From contig CBDAQA010000003.1 of assembly GCA_965198865.1 (NCBI GenBank), positions 460,994-524,993 on the forward strand: a stretch of 64,000 bases of DNA, given 5' to 3'. This DNA comes from CBDAQA01 sp965198865 (lineage in GTDB: Bacteria > Planctomycetota > Phycisphaerae > Tepidisphaerales > Tepidisphaeraceae). The position numbers and the translations under genes were made by a program. Shown piece after piece: positions 43,087 through 52,728 of this stretch. Every line of letters begins with the position of its first letter. Positions within the stretch are counted from its first letter, which is position 1. Below the pieces are notes generated by a model, which saw only the letters and a list, made by a program, of their open reading frames with translations, had not been told where the DNA came from and did not search any database.

Positions 43087-44469
43087 TGTCCCGTCCTGAA
43101 ATAGGTTGTCACCCGTGCGACGGCAAGACGGGAGCGTGTGACATGCGGAACCGGGTCGAGCTGCGGTACAGCGGGGCGTTCAAGCGGCAGGTGGTGGAGG
43201 AGGTGGAGTCGGGCCGGTTCGACAGCGTGTCGGCGGCGAGCGCGCACTACGGGATCAAGGGCAAGACGACGGTGGTGCGTTGGGTGCGTCAGATGGGCAA
43301 GGGTCACTTGTTGGCCAAGGTGGTGCGCGTGGAGCAGGCGGGCGAGGCGGACCGGGTGTTGGCGTTGCGGCGGGAGGTGGAGCGGCTGCAGCGTGCGTTG
43401 GGGCAGACGCAGGCGGAGCGGCTGCTGGAGGCGGAGTTCCTGACGCTGGCGTGCGGGCAGTTGGGGGAGGAGGTGGAGGCGTTCAAAAAAAAGTCCGGTG
43501 GGAGGCCGTGCACGCCGCGGCCGGCGGCGGCGCCGTGAGCGTGGGCGTGCTGTGCCGTTGCGCCGGGATGACGCGGCAGAACTACTACAAGGGCCGGTCG
43601 GCCCGGGAGGCATCGTGGGTGGACGAGACGCTGGCGGTGGAGCTGATCCGGGCCGAGCGTTGCCGGCACCGGCGGATGGGGGGCCGGAAGCTGCTGTACC
43701 TGCTGCGGGGCGAGCTGACGACGGCGGGCGTGTCGATCGGCCGGGACCGGTTCTTCGCGCTGCTGGCCCGGCACGACCTGCTGGTGGAACGCAAGCGGAA
43801 CGGGGCGCGGACGACCCAGAGCTGGCACGGGTTCGGGGTGTTCCCGAACCTGGCGAAGGACCTGTCGGTGACCGAGCCGCACCAGCTCTGGGTGAGCGAC
43901 ATCACGTACGTGCGGACGCTGGAGGGGTTCGCGTACCTGGCGTTGGTGACCGACGCGTTCAGCCGGGCGGTGGTGGGGTACGACAGCAGCGGCAGCCTGG
44001 AGATGGAGGGGGCGTTGCGGGCGCTGTCGATGGCGCGGCGGCAGCTGCCGGCGGGTGGCCGGCCGGTGCACCACTCGGACCGGGGCAGCCAGTATTGCTG
44101 CGGCCCGTACGTGGCGCGGCTGCGGGGTTGGTCGATGGGGATCAGCATGACCGAGGAGAACCACTGCTACGAGAACGCGATGGCCGAGCGGGTGAACGGG
44201 ATCCTGAAGCAGGAGTACGGGCTGGGCGACACGTTCGCGCGGCGGGCGGACGTGGCGGCGGCGGTGGCGGAGGGGGTGAGCCTGTACAACCACGACCGGC
44301 CGCACGAGGCGTTGGGGTATCGGTTCCCGATGGCGGTGCATCTGGGGCGGGCGTCGGTCCCGCGTGGCCATCCGGGGCTAGCCCCGGATGGCCACGCGGG
44401 ACAGGAGGGAAACTGCAAGCGAACGGAACTGGGCAAGATTAGGTGACAACTTCTAATCAGGACTTGACA
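43087..44469 (+). mobile_element. IS3-family insertion sequence, copy 2
   Basis: 1383 bp, the same ends and the same position within repeat R as the copy at 39443-40825. No difference was noticed between the encoded proteins. Confidence 0.9.
43143..44446 (+). CDS. IS3-family transposase OrfAB (copy 2)
   Basis: OrfA 43143-43538 and the -1 frame OrfB to 44446 are joined at the A8-G slippery run at 43485-43493. The translated sequence matches copy 1, including the DDE residues in 'LWVSDITYV', 'HHSDRGSQY' and 'NAMAERVNGILKQEYG'. Two apparently identical copies 3.6 kb apart mean recent duplication and a risk of recombination or deletion of the DNA between them, which includes cassette-like gene 4 and IS110 element 3. 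Confidence 0.9.
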
Positions 44470-44647
44470 GGGGCCGGATGGGGTGCCCCCCGCCCCGCAT
44501 CTCTCTGCCGTCTCCGGGTCCTTGGTTCTTCTACGTCGTCGTCGTCGTCACGCTCCCGGCCACGCCGATCCGCCGTCCCGCCGACACACCGCCGGCCGTG
44601 CCTCCAGCCGACTATTCGGGGCGCGAAAAGCGGGACAGGCGCGAAAA

Positions 44648-44698
44648 GCGGGACAGGTACGATATGGACGAATGTACCCTCAATCGTACCTGTCCCGC
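44648..44698. repeat. GGGACAGGTACGAT hairpin, copy 2
   Basis: GCGGGACAGGTACGAT and ATCGTACCTGTCCCGC are perfect 16-base inverse arms. A direct partial repeat GCGAAAAGCGGGACAGG precedes it and two CCCGCTTG-type repeats follow. The loop differs from the copy at 34707-34754 while the arms are conserved. Confidence 0.8.
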
Positions 44699-44784
44699 TT
44701 GCCTGATTTGTCCCGCTTGCCTGATTGTGTCCCGCTTGTCTGATCTCCAGAGCTGGACCAACACCTCCGGCACCAACGCCCAGC

Positions 44785-45237
44785 AGCAGCAGGCGCAAGG
44801 GGGTGATCGTCGACACCTGGTACGTCGGCAACTTCATCCAGCCCGGCTACGCCGCCGATAACAGCGACGCCTCCACCGCCCTGGCCCTCTAGCCCATGCG
44901 GACCCTGGGCCGCGACTTCGCCACCGGTGCCATGCACGGCGGGCAGCTGTGCAAGATCACCCGGGTCTGCCACCCGGCCGAGATGGCCCTGCTGTTCGAC
45001 GGTGCCAAGTGCCACAACCCGGACGCGAATAACATCAGCCTCCGCCACGCCAACGGCACCCGCTGCAACTTCCTCTTCGCCGACGCCCACTGCGAGTCGG
45101 TCCGCGGCGACCAGCTGCCCAACGGCTCGGATACCCCGTCGTCCCCGAGCAACACGTCCGACTTCGACAGCGTCGACCAGAACGCCACGAACAACCTGAC
45201 CAATCACCCCTTCCCGCGCTGGCGGCTGGACCAGTGA
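44785..45237 (+). pseudogene. Truncated pseudopilin-like gene (DUF1559-type C-terminus)
   Basis: One frame reads 'GVIVDTWYVGNFIQPGYAADNSDASTALAL', then an in-frame TAG at 44890-44892, then 'PMRTLGRDFATGAMHGGQLCKITRV' and 'MALLFDGAKCHNPDANNISLRHANGTRCNFLFADAHCESV' (in part). The last block, with RHANGTRCNFLFADAH, matches the H-x9-DG-type C-terminus of planctomycete pseudopilin-like proteins. The prepilin leader and first half are absent; the frame dissolves into repeat sequence at about 44785. The mobile DNA on its left probably removed the 5' part. A shorter product from ATG 44896 (113 residues) could still be made. Confidence 0.75.
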
Positions 45238-45262
45238 TGGAGGACTGAAGCGGTTCCCCGGC

Positions 45263-45322
45263 AAGCCGGCGCCTGAGGTACGCCGATGACCCGGGTCTTC
45301 GGCGTACCTCAGACGCCGGCTT
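45263..45322. repeat. 23-bp-stem hairpin between pseudopilin remnant and efflux genes
   Basis: Arms 45263-45285 and 45300-45322 are inverse over 23 bases with one mismatch (AAGCCGGCG...GTACGCCG against CGGCGTAC...CGCCGGCTT) around a 14-base loop. It may terminate transcription entering from the accessory region. Confidence 0.65.
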
Positions 45323-45471
45323 CGCCAGATCGGAGTCGGACAGCATCCGTCCCCGCTCGTTCCCTTGCCCAAACGCCCACCGCATTTTGCCGGTTGTCTC
45401 CCCTGAGCCACCTGGTTTAGGGTCCCGACGCGCGCCTGCTGGCGCAGGGCGGCTGGGCGGCTTACGGGACC

Positions 45472-46863
45472 ATGACCATGCGTTGTCGACCGTGTGCGAT
45501 TCTGCGGGCAACCGCGCTGTTGACGGCCGCGCTTGCCATCGTCGGCTGCGGCAAGAAGGGCGCCGGTGGCGGCCCCAGGCCGCCCGCGGTCACCGTGGCG
45601 ACGCCGCTGGTGCGCGAGGTGGTCGACTGGGACGAGTACACCGGGTACCTGGTGTCGCCGCAGTCGGTGAACCTGCGGGCGCGGGTGGGCGGGGAGGTGA
45701 CGCAGGTCAACTTCACCGAGGGCGGCCTGGTCCACCGGGGGGACGTGCTGGTGCGGATCGACAAGCGGCCGTTCCAGGCCGACCTGGATGCCAAGCGGGC
45801 GTCGGTCGAACAGCAGAAGGCGCAGGTGGCGCTGGAGCTGGTCACGTTCCAGCGGAACGCGACGGCCGTGCAGAGCAACGCCGTCAGCAAAAGCGACTAC
45901 GACACGGCCAAGGCGAACTACGAGGAGGCGTTGGCGCAACAGCGGTCGGCGGAGGCGGCGGTGGAGACGTCGCTGCTGAACCTGCAGTTCTGCGACGTGG
46001 TGGCCCCGATCACGGGCCGGATCAGCTCGCGGTACGTGACGGCCGGGAACCTGGTCAGCGGGGGGACCGACAGCGGCACGCTGCTGACCACGATCCAGTC
46101 GGTCGACCCCATGTACTGCTACGCCGACGTGGACGAGCGGTCGGCCCTGAAGTACAAGTCGCTGGCGGCGCGGGGCAACGGGTCGAGCACCGCGCCGTCG
46201 CTGTACCCATCGACGGCCGCCGTGGCCGGCGGCACCACGGCCCCGGCCGCCCGGCCGGACCGGCCGGCGTTCGCGTGCTACATGGGGCTGATCAGCGACC
46301 AGGGCACCCCGTACCCGGGGCAGGTCGACTTCATCAACAACCAGGTGGACGTCAACACGGGCACGCTGCGCATTCGCGGCGTGTTCCCCAACCCCAGCGG
46401 GTTCCTGGAGCCGGGCCTGTTCGCCCGCATGCTCGTGCCCGGGAGCGGCCGGTACCGGGCGACGCTGATCCCCGACGCGGCCATCGGCACGCAGCAGAAC
46501 CTGAAGTACGTCTACCTGATGTCGCCCGACCACAAGGTCAGGCTGACGCCGGTCACGCCGGGCACGCTGTTCGGCAACCTGCGGTCGGTGACGGCCGGGG
46601 TGGCGGCGGGCGACCGGGTGGTGATCGACGGGCTGGTCAGCGTCCACGACGGGGCCGAGGTCGCGCCGGTGGATGGGACGATCCCGGCGACCGACTTCCA
46701 GACGGTCGGGGACCGGTCGCCAACGACGCGGCGGCTGCCGGCGACGTCGGCCCCGTCGCCCACGGCCGACCTGGGCGTCGGGGCCCCGCCCGGGACCAAC
46801 GGGACCGACACCCAGGCCGCGCCACCGGCGGGGCAACCGTCAACGGGAGGCGTGGGCCGATGA
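45472..46863 (+). CDS. RND efflux periplasmic adaptor, lipoprotein
   Basis: 463 residues from ATG 45472 (ATG 45478 also possible). Lipobox 'LAIVGC' (~residue 23). Adaptor features: 'VTVATPLVREVVDWDEYTGYL', lipoyl half-motifs 'VNLRARVGGEVTQVNFTEGGLVHRGDVLVRID' (in part), an alpha-hairpin (~105-165), the second lipoyl half 'CDVVAPITGRISSRYVTAGNLV', and a beta-barrel/membrane-proximal domain. It links an inner-membrane RND pump with an outer-membrane channel. The stop codon overlaps the pump start (ATGA), so the two are translationally coupled. A Thr/Pro-rich tail follows residue ~410. Confidence 0.9.
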   Translation: MTMRCRPCAILRATALLTAALAIVGCGKKGAGGGPRPPAVTVATPLVREVVDWDEYTGYLVSPQSVNLRARVGGEVTQVNFTEGGLVHRGDVLVRIDKRPFQADLDAKRASVEQQKAQVALELVTFQRNATAVQSNAVSKSDYDTAKANYEEALAQQRSAEAAVETSLLNLQFCDVVAPITGRISSRYVTAGNLVSGGTDSGTLLTTIQSVDPMYCYADVDERSALKYKSLAARGNGSSTAPSLYPSTAAVAGGTTAPAARPDRPAFACYMGLISDQGTPYPGQVDFINNQVDVNTGTLRIRGVFPNPSGFLEPGLFARMLVPGSGRYRATLIPDAAIGTQQNLKYVYLMSPDHKVRLTPVTPGTLFGNLRSVTAGVAAGDRVVIDGLVSVHDGAEVAPVDGTIPATDFQTVGDRSPTTRRLPATSAPSPTADLGVGAPPGTNGTDTQAAPPAGQPSTGGVGR

Positions 46864-49800
46864 ACATCTCCCGCTTCTTCATCGACCGGCCGGTGTTCGC
46901 GGCGGTCATCTCGATCGCGACGGTGATCGCCGGCACGCTGGCCGTGTTCAACCTGCCCATCGCCCAGTACCCCGAGGTCGCCCCGCCGACGGTCACGGTG
47001 GCGGCCACGTACACCGGGGCCAACGCCCAGACGATTGCCAAGACGGTGGCGACGCCGATCGAGGAGCAGGTGAACGGCGTGGAGAACATGCTGTACATGT
47101 CCTCCCAGTCGACCAACACCGGGCAGATGCTGCTGACGGTGACGTTCAAGGTGGGGACGGACCTGGACATCGCCGAGGTGCAGGTGCAGAACCGGGTGGC
47201 GGTCGCCCAGGCGCAGCTGCCGCCGGAGGTGCAGCAGCAGGGGTTGGTCGTCCAGAAGGCGTCGCCCGACATCACGATGGTCGTGCAGCTGTTCTCGCCC
47301 GACGGGCGGTACGACCCGCTGTTCGTCAGCAACTTCGCCACGCTCCAGGTGCTCGACGAGCTGAAGCGGCTGCCGGGCGTGGGCAACATTAACGTGTTCG
47401 GCGTGCGGGACTACTCGATGCGGCTGTGGCTCGACCCGCCGCAGATGGCCAGCCGGAGCATCACCCCCGGGGACGTGATCGCCGCCGTCAAGGAGCAGAA
47501 CGTCCAGGTGGCCAGCGGGACGGTCGGCGGCCCCCCGCTGCCGGCGGGGATGGCCCCATACCAGCTGACCGTGTCGGCCCAGGGCCGGCTGGTGTCGCCC
47601 GAGCAGTTCCGGGACATCGTGGTCAAGGTCGGGCAGGACGGCCGCCCGACGTACCTGCGGGACGTCGGCCACGTCGAGCTGGGGGCGGCCGACTACTCGA
47701 CCGGGTGCGAGCTGAGCGGCAAGCCCGCCGTGGGCATGGCGATCTACCAGCTGCCCGGCACGAACGCGATCGCCACGGCCGCCGCCGTGGACGCGAAGAT
47801 GGACGAGCTGGCCCACAAGAACACCTGGCTGCCCGGCCTGACCTGGGCGGCCCCGTACAACACGACCACGTTCGTCAAGGACTCGCTCAAGGACGTGGCG
47901 ATGACCCTGGTCGAGGGCGTCCTGCTGGTCACGCTGGTCGTGCTGGTGTTCCTGCAGAGCTGGCGGGCGTCGGTCGTGCCGGTGGTCGCCATCCCCGTGT
48001 CGCTGGTCGGCACGTTCGCCGTCCTGTGGGCGTTCGGGTTCTCGCTGAACACGCTGTCGCTGTTCGGGCTGGTGCTGGCCATCGGCATCGTGGTGGACGA
48101 CGCGATCGTGGTGGTCGAGAACGTCGAGCGGTGGATCGAGCAGGGGCTCGCGCCGCGCGACGCCGCCTACCGGGCCATGGAGGAGGTCACGCCGGCCGTG
48201 ATCGCCATCGCCTTCGGCCTGTCGGCCGTGTTCATCCCGGTCGCGTTCGTCAGCGGCATCACCGGGCAGTTCTACCGCCAGTTCGCCCTGACGATCTCGT
48301 TCTCCACGATCCTCTCGGCCTTCAACAGCCTCTCGCTCAGCCCGGCCCTGGCCGCCCTGATCCTCAAGCCCAAGGGGGCCAAGCCGGACTGGCTCACCCG
48401 CGGCATCAACGCGGTGTTCGGGTGGTTCTTCCGGCTGTTCAACTGGGGACTGGCCGGCACGACGGCCGGCTACACGGCCGTGCTCCGGCACGTCGTCCGC
48501 CTGTCGGCCGTCGCGTTGGTCGTCTACCTGGGGCTGGTGTTCCTGACCTACGTGGGGTTCCGGCGGGTGCCGACCGGCTTCATCCCCGACCAGGACCAGG
48601 GGTACCTGATCGTGAACATGCAGATGCCCGACGCGACCAGCATCGACCGCACCGAGGCGGCCATGCACAAGCTGTCGGAGATCGCCCGCAAGATGCCCGG
48701 CGTCAGCGACACGGTCTCGATCAGCGGGCTGTCGCTGCTGACCGGGTCGAACTCGTCGGCGTCGGGGGCGATGTTCGTCACCCTCGCCCCGTTCCCCGAC
48801 CGCGTCGGCCACCCCGACCGGCTGGCGGTCGGGTTGCGGCGAAAGCTGATGGGGGCGTACGCGTCCGTTCAGGAGGGGTTCCCCCTGGTGCTGCTGCCGC
48901 CCCCGGTCCGGGGGATCGGCAACGCCGGCGGGTTCAAGATGATGGTCGAGGACCGCAGCGGGCTGGCCACGTCGCAGGACATCCAGGCGGCCGTCGCCCA
49001 GGTGACGGCCGCCGCCCGCAAGCGGCCGGAGATCGACGCCGCCGGCCTGTTCAGCGGGTTCCGCGCCAGCGTCCCCCAGCTCTACGCCGACATCAACCGC
49101 ACCCAGGCCAAGCAGCAGCACGTCAGCGTGAGCGACATCTACACCACGCTCCAGACGTACCTGGGCGGGTACTACATCAACGACTTCAACTACCTGGGCC
49201 GGACCTGGCACGTGATGGCCCAGGCCGACACGGGGTACCGCGCCCACGCCGCCGACGTGGCCCAGCTCAAGACCCGCAACGCCAGCGGCGGCATGGTGCC
49301 GATGGCGTCGGTGCTGGACCTGAAGGACACGGCCGGCCCCGACCGCGTGGCCCGCTACGACCTGTACGCCGCGGCCGAGCTGAACGGGGCCGGCGCCCCC
49401 GGCGTCTCCACCGGGCAGGCCCTGGACGTCATGCGGGACGTGGCCGACAAGACGCTCCCCCAGGGGTACACGTTCGAGTGGACCGAGCTGGCGTTCCAGC
49501 AGGAGCTGGCGGGGAACACGGCCCTGTTCATCTTCCCCCTGTGCATCCTGTTCGTGTTCCTGACCCACTCGGCCGAGTACGAGAGCTTCGCCCTGTCGAC
49601 CGCCATCATCCTGATCGTCCCCATGTGCCTGCTGGCCGGCATCGCCGGGGTGTGGGCGCGGGGGATGGACGACAACATCTTCACGCAGATCGGCTTCGTC
49701 GTGCTGGCCGGCATGAGCGTGAAGAACGCCGTGCTGATCGTCGAGTTCGCCAAGCAGCAGCAGGAGGAGAAGCCCGACCTCTCCGCCGCCCAGGCCGCCA

Positions 49801-50054
49801 TCGAGGCCGCGCGCCTCCGCCTGCGGCCGATCCTGATGACCAGCTTCGCGTTCATCTTCGGCGTCCTCCCGCTGGTGATCGCCACCGGCGCCGGCGCGGA
49901 GATGCGCCAGGCCCTGGGCACCGTCGTCTTCTTCGGCATGATCGGCGTCACCCTGTTCGGCCTGTTCCTCACGCCCGTCTTCTTCACCAGCATCCGGTGG
50001 TTACTGCCGGCCAAGCACCCCGCTGCAAAGGACGGCGAAACCAAGCCGGGGTGA
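46860..50054 (+). CDS. HAE1-type RND multidrug efflux pump
   Basis: 1064 residues, ATG 46860 overlapping the adaptor stop by four bases. The N-terminus 'MNISRFFIDRPVFAAVISIA' and 'LPIAQYPEVAPPTVTVAATYTGANA' are typical of AcrB-like pumps. Twelve membrane helices are expected. Helix 4 carries the proton-relay pair in 'GLVLAIGIVVDDAIVVVENVER', and helix 10 the Lys region 'AGMSVKNAVLIVEFAKQ'. 'GFIPDQDQGYLIVNMQMPDA' and 'PVAFVSGITGQFYRQFALTI' are further landmarks. It exports drugs or other amphiphiles by proton exchange. No TolC-like outer-membrane gene follows, so a shared channel must be used. Confidence 0.93.
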   Translation: MNISRFFIDRPVFAAVISIATVIAGTLAVFNLPIAQYPEVAPPTVTVAATYTGANAQTIAKTVATPIEEQVNGVENMLYMSSQSTNTGQMLLTVTFKVGTDLDIAEVQVQNRVAVAQAQLPPEVQQQGLVVQKASPDITMVVQLFSPDGRYDPLFVSNFATLQVLDELKRLPGVGNINVFGVRDYSMRLWLDPPQMASRSITPGDVIAAVKEQNVQVASGTVGGPPLPAGMAPYQLTVSAQGRLVSPEQFRDIVVKVGQDGRPTYLRDVGHVELGAADYSTGCELSGKPAVGMAIYQLPGTNAIATAAAVDAKMDELAHKNTWLPGLTWAAPYNTTTFVKDSLKDVAMTLVEGVLLVTLVVLVFLQSWRASVVPVVAIPVSLVGTFAVLWAFGFSLNTLSLFGLVLAIGIVVDDAIVVVENVERWIEQGLAPRDAAYRAMEEVTPAVIAIAFGLSAVFIPVAFVSGITGQFYRQFALTISFSTILSAFNSLSLSPALAALILKPKGAKPDWLTRGINAVFGWFFRLFNWGLAGTTAGYTAVLRHVVRLSAVALVVYLGLVFLTYVGFRRVPTGFIPDQDQGYLIVNMQMPDATSIDRTEAAMHKLSEIARKMPGVSDTVSISGLSLLTGSNSSASGAMFVTLAPFPDRVGHPDRLAVGLRRKLMGAYASVQEGFPLVLLPPPVRGIGNAGGFKMMVEDRSGLATSQDIQAAVAQVTAAARKRPEIDAAGLFSGFRASVPQLYADINRTQAKQQHVSVSDIYTTLQTYLGGYYINDFNYLGRTWHVMAQADTGYRAHAADVAQLKTRNASGGMVPMASVLDLKDTAGPDRVARYDLYAAAELNGAGAPGVSTGQALDVMRDVADKTLPQGYTFEWTELAFQQELAGNTALFIFPLCILFVFLTHSAEYESFALSTAIILIVPMCLLAGIAGVWARGMDDNIFTQIGFVVLAGMSVKNAVLIVEFAKQQQEEKPDLSAAQAAIEAARLRLRPILMTSFAFIFGVLPLVIATGAGAEMRQALGTVVFFGMIGVTLFGLFLTPVFFTSIRWLLPAKHPAAKDGETKPG

Positions 50055-50213
50055 ATGCAACAGGGCCGGGCCATGTCGGGCCGAGGCGGTGAGGTACACC
50101 CCTGCGCCCGAGACGGCCCGCCTCTGTCCCACATTCGAGTGGCCATCCCGCCCGCTTGCGAGAACCCCCGCGGAACGGGTAGTGTCCACGGTCTTTCCAC
50201 CAAGGGTGTCCGC

Positions 50214-50945
50214 ATGAATCGCTCGTTGGTCGCGCTGTCCCTGAGTTTCGCCGCCCTCCTCCCGGCCGTCGGCCGGGGTCAGACGACCCAGCCCTCGGCC
50301 CGGGCGGCGCCGACCACCAACCCGGCCAACATGAACACGAAACTGAGCGACGCGAGCTACGGCATCGGCTTCAACATGGGCAAGCAGCTGGTCGGCGCGC
50401 CAATCAAGCTGGACGTCGACCGGATCGTGCAGGGGCTGCGCGACGCCAGCGCCGGCAAGCCGTCGGCCGTGCCCGAGGCGCAGGTCCGTGCCGCGCTGGA
50501 TGACCTGCAGCAGCAGGCCGGTGCCGAGGGCGAGGCCAGGGCCCGCGAGCAGGGCGACGTCAACGTGAAGGCGGGCGACGCCTACCGGCTCGAGAACGGC
50601 AAGAAGCAGGGCGTGCGGACCACCGTCTCGGGCCTGCAGATCGAGACGCTCGCCGCCGGCAACGGCGCCTCCCCCGCCGCGGCCGACAAGGTCCGGGTCC
50701 ACTACGTCGGCACCCTGATCGACGGCACCAAGTTCGACAGCTCCATCGACCGCGGCGAGCCGATCACCTTCCCCCTCAACGGCGTCATCAAGGGCTGGGG
50801 CGAGGGCCTGCAACTCATGAAGGTCGGCGAGAAGGCCCGCCTGGTCGTCCCCCCCGGCCTGGGATACGGCCCCAACGGCACCGGCCCGATCCCCCCCAAC
50901 GCCACGCTGGTGTTCGAGGTGCAGCTGCTGTCAATCGAGAAGTGA
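50214..50945 (+). CDS. FKBP-type peptidyl-prolyl cis-trans isomerase, exported
   Basis: 243 residues from ATG 50214. Signal peptide ~1-23 (cleavage near 'GRGQ'). An FKBP_N dimerisation segment (~45-115: 'LSDASYGIGFNMGKQLVG', 'DVDRIVQGLRDASAG') precedes the FKBP catalytic domain (~130-243) with 'VRVHYVGTLIDGTKFDSSIDRGEPITFPLNGVIKGW' (in part), 'GEKARLVVPPGLGYGPNGTGPIPPNATLVFEVQLL'. Aromatic active-site residues (Tyr, Phe, Trp, Tyr, Phe) are present. Probably a periplasmic folding catalyst of the FkpA/Mip type. Stands alone. Confidence 0.92.
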   Translation: MNRSLVALSLSFAALLPAVGRGQTTQPSARAAPTTNPANMNTKLSDASYGIGFNMGKQLVGAPIKLDVDRIVQGLRDASAGKPSAVPEAQVRAALDDLQQQAGAEGEARAREQGDVNVKAGDAYRLENGKKQGVRTTVSGLQIETLAAGNGASPAAADKVRVHYVGTLIDGTKFDSSIDRGEPITFPLNGVIKGWGEGLQLMKVGEKARLVVPPGLGYGPNGTGPIPPNATLVFEVQLLSIEK

Positions 50946-51085
50946 GCAGGGCCGAGCGCACGTGTGGCTGGACTTGAAGAACGCGTGGCAGTCGCTTGCG
51001 CCTTCGCGGTTCAAATCCTCACCGTCGCGCAGGATGCGATTGTAATGCGTGGGTGTCGATGGGTGTACACCCGGGGCTTCTCGCC

Positions 51086-52636
51086 TCATCGCGAACTGCC
51101 GCCCAGCGCGCGCCGGGCCAGGTCGCTGCCCCGGCGGACCAGCAGGTGGTACGACCGCCCCCCCAACGGGCATTGCCAGGGAACGTAGTGGGCCGCCAGC
51201 CACGGGTGGATCGGCGCATCCGGCGGGAACTTCAGGATCAGCGGCGACAGCAGCACCAGGTCGGGCGGGCGGCGGGACAGGTCGGCGACGAGGCGACGAT
51301 TGGCGGCGAAGACGCCGTCGCCGCCGACCATCGGGTCGACGTACAGCAGGCCGCTGAGGGGCGACTGCCGGCTCTCGAAGTAGAGCGACGTGTCGTCGCC
51401 GGCCACCCAGAACGTCTCGCCCGGCCTCAGCACCTCGCGCGGCAGCGACCGGCCCAGGTACTTCTGCTGCACGTAGTTCCCGCCGGGGTACTTCTCGTCG
51501 GCCCACCCGTCAGGCGAGAGGGTGGCGTAGGGCCAACCGTCGTGGGCGACCGCGATCCCCAGCCCGATCAGCACGACGCCCCACCGCAGGCCCGCGACGA
51601 TGCGCGGCTTCGCCGCCAGCAGCCCGGCCGCCGCCCAACCACCGGCGACGCAGGTGACCGGCAGCCAGTACTGGTAGTAGTGCCCGAAGAACTGCCCCGG
51701 CAGCGCGACGGCCGGCCAGGTGCCGATCGCCCACGCGAGCCAGATCCCCCACGCCGACCGCGATGCCCCGACCGCCCCGCGCCGCGCGGCGAACAGCAGC
51801 CACCCGCCGACCAGCACCGCCGGCCCGATCGCCCACGCCATCGGCGGTCGCAGGATCTGCCCCGGCGTCAGCGCGGCCAACAGGTTGTGAGCCAGCCCCC
51901 CCGCGTAGCCGGCGTTCTGGTGGACCAGCACGTCGACCATCGCCCCCAGGTGCCCGACCGACGCGAACGCGGCCAGAAGCCCGGCCCACGCGATCGCGAC
52001 AATAGCGAAAGCAATCGCCATCTCACCCATCCGGCGGCGGGCTGGGTCGTCCGACCGTCGCACGGCGACGTGGCCGACGGCCAGCGCCGCGCACGTCACG
52101 ATCACGTGATGCTTGTAAAGCGTGGCGGCGGCGAACAACGCCCCGAGCGCGACGGCCGCCGCCCACCGGTGGCGCGCCGGCCACGCCAGCAGCAGGGCGA
52201 CGGCCGGCGCGAGGCACGCGTTGACCAACAGCTCCCCGTTGGGCTGGTTCGCCTGCGCCCACAGGTCCCCCCCGACGATCGCCCACAGCCCCGCCGCGAT
52301 TCCCCCGGCGATCGGCCCGCCGCCCGCGCTGGCGGCGAAGTACACCGCCCACAGGATGACGACTGCGGCCGTCACGTTCACCGCGAAGACCGCCGCCCGC
52401 CCGTACCCGAACGCCCGCTCGGCCGCGGCGAACGTCGCGTACAGCAGCGGCGGCTTCCGCTCCCACAGGTCGGCGTACAGCGACCGCCCGCCCATCCACT
52501 CGTGGGCGATCACCGCGTACCCCGCCACGTCGTTCTCGAGCGGCTCATCGTACGTCCGCGCCCGCTCGGCGAGGACCACGAGGGTCAGCCCGAGCAGGAC
52601 GACGACGGCACGGAACGGCATGAGGCGGGCGATCAT
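51086..52636 (-). CDS. GT39/PMT-like polytopic membrane glycosyltransferase
   Basis: 516 residues with about 10-12 membrane helices. The first luminal loop has 'PLENDVAGYAVIAHEWMGGRSLYADLWERKPPLLY' (in part): the acidic residues just after helix 1 and 'ERKPPL' are the signature of GT-C enzymes (GT39/GT83, dolichyl- or undecaprenyl-phosphate-sugar dependent). The C-terminal soluble part (~400-516) includes 'WVAGDDTSLYFESRQSPLSG'. It would add a sugar to a lipid-linked or protein acceptor at the outer face of the inner membrane. GDP-fucose synthesis genes lie directly upstream on the same strand. Confidence 0.8.
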   Translation of the reverse strand: MIARLMPFRAVVVLLGLTLVVLAERARTYDEPLENDVAGYAVIAHEWMGGRSLYADLWERKPPLLYATFAAAERAFGYGRAAVFAVNVTAAVVILWAVYFAASAGGGPIAGGIAAGLWAIVGGDLWAQANQPNGELLVNACLAPAVALLLAWPARHRWAAAVALGALFAAATLYKHHVIVTCAALAVGHVAVRRSDDPARRRMGEMAIAFAIVAIAWAGLLAAFASVGHLGAMVDVLVHQNAGYAGGLAHNLLAALTPGQILRPPMAWAIGPAVLVGGWLLFAARRGAVGASRSAWGIWLAWAIGTWPAVALPGQFFGHYYQYWLPVTCVAGGWAAAGLLAAKPRIVAGLRWGVVLIGLGIAVAHDGWPYATLSPDGWADEKYPGGNYVQQKYLGRSLPREVLRPGETFWVAGDDTSLYFESRQSPLSGLLYVDPMVGGDGVFAANRRLVADLSRRPPDLVLLSPLILKFPPDAPIHPWLAAHYVPWQCPLGGRSYHLLVRRGSDLARRALGGSSR

Positions 52637-52728
52637 CCTCGCCGGGCGCGCGATGGCAAGCGGTCCCGGCCAGCCCGCTTTAGGGGCGTGTGGCCGGACT
52701 TGTTGGCAACAGGATCAGAGGTGCGACA

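Larger units (their letters stand above)
42901..44615. repeat. Repeat R, copy 3, carrying an IS3 element
   Basis: Flanked by CCAGCCGACTAT at 42901-42912 and 44604-44615. The R sequence is nearly identical to copy 2, with a few substitutions and a different number of GTC units, and the IS3 element is at the same internal position. The simplest reading is that R and IS3 were copied together. Confidence 0.7.
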
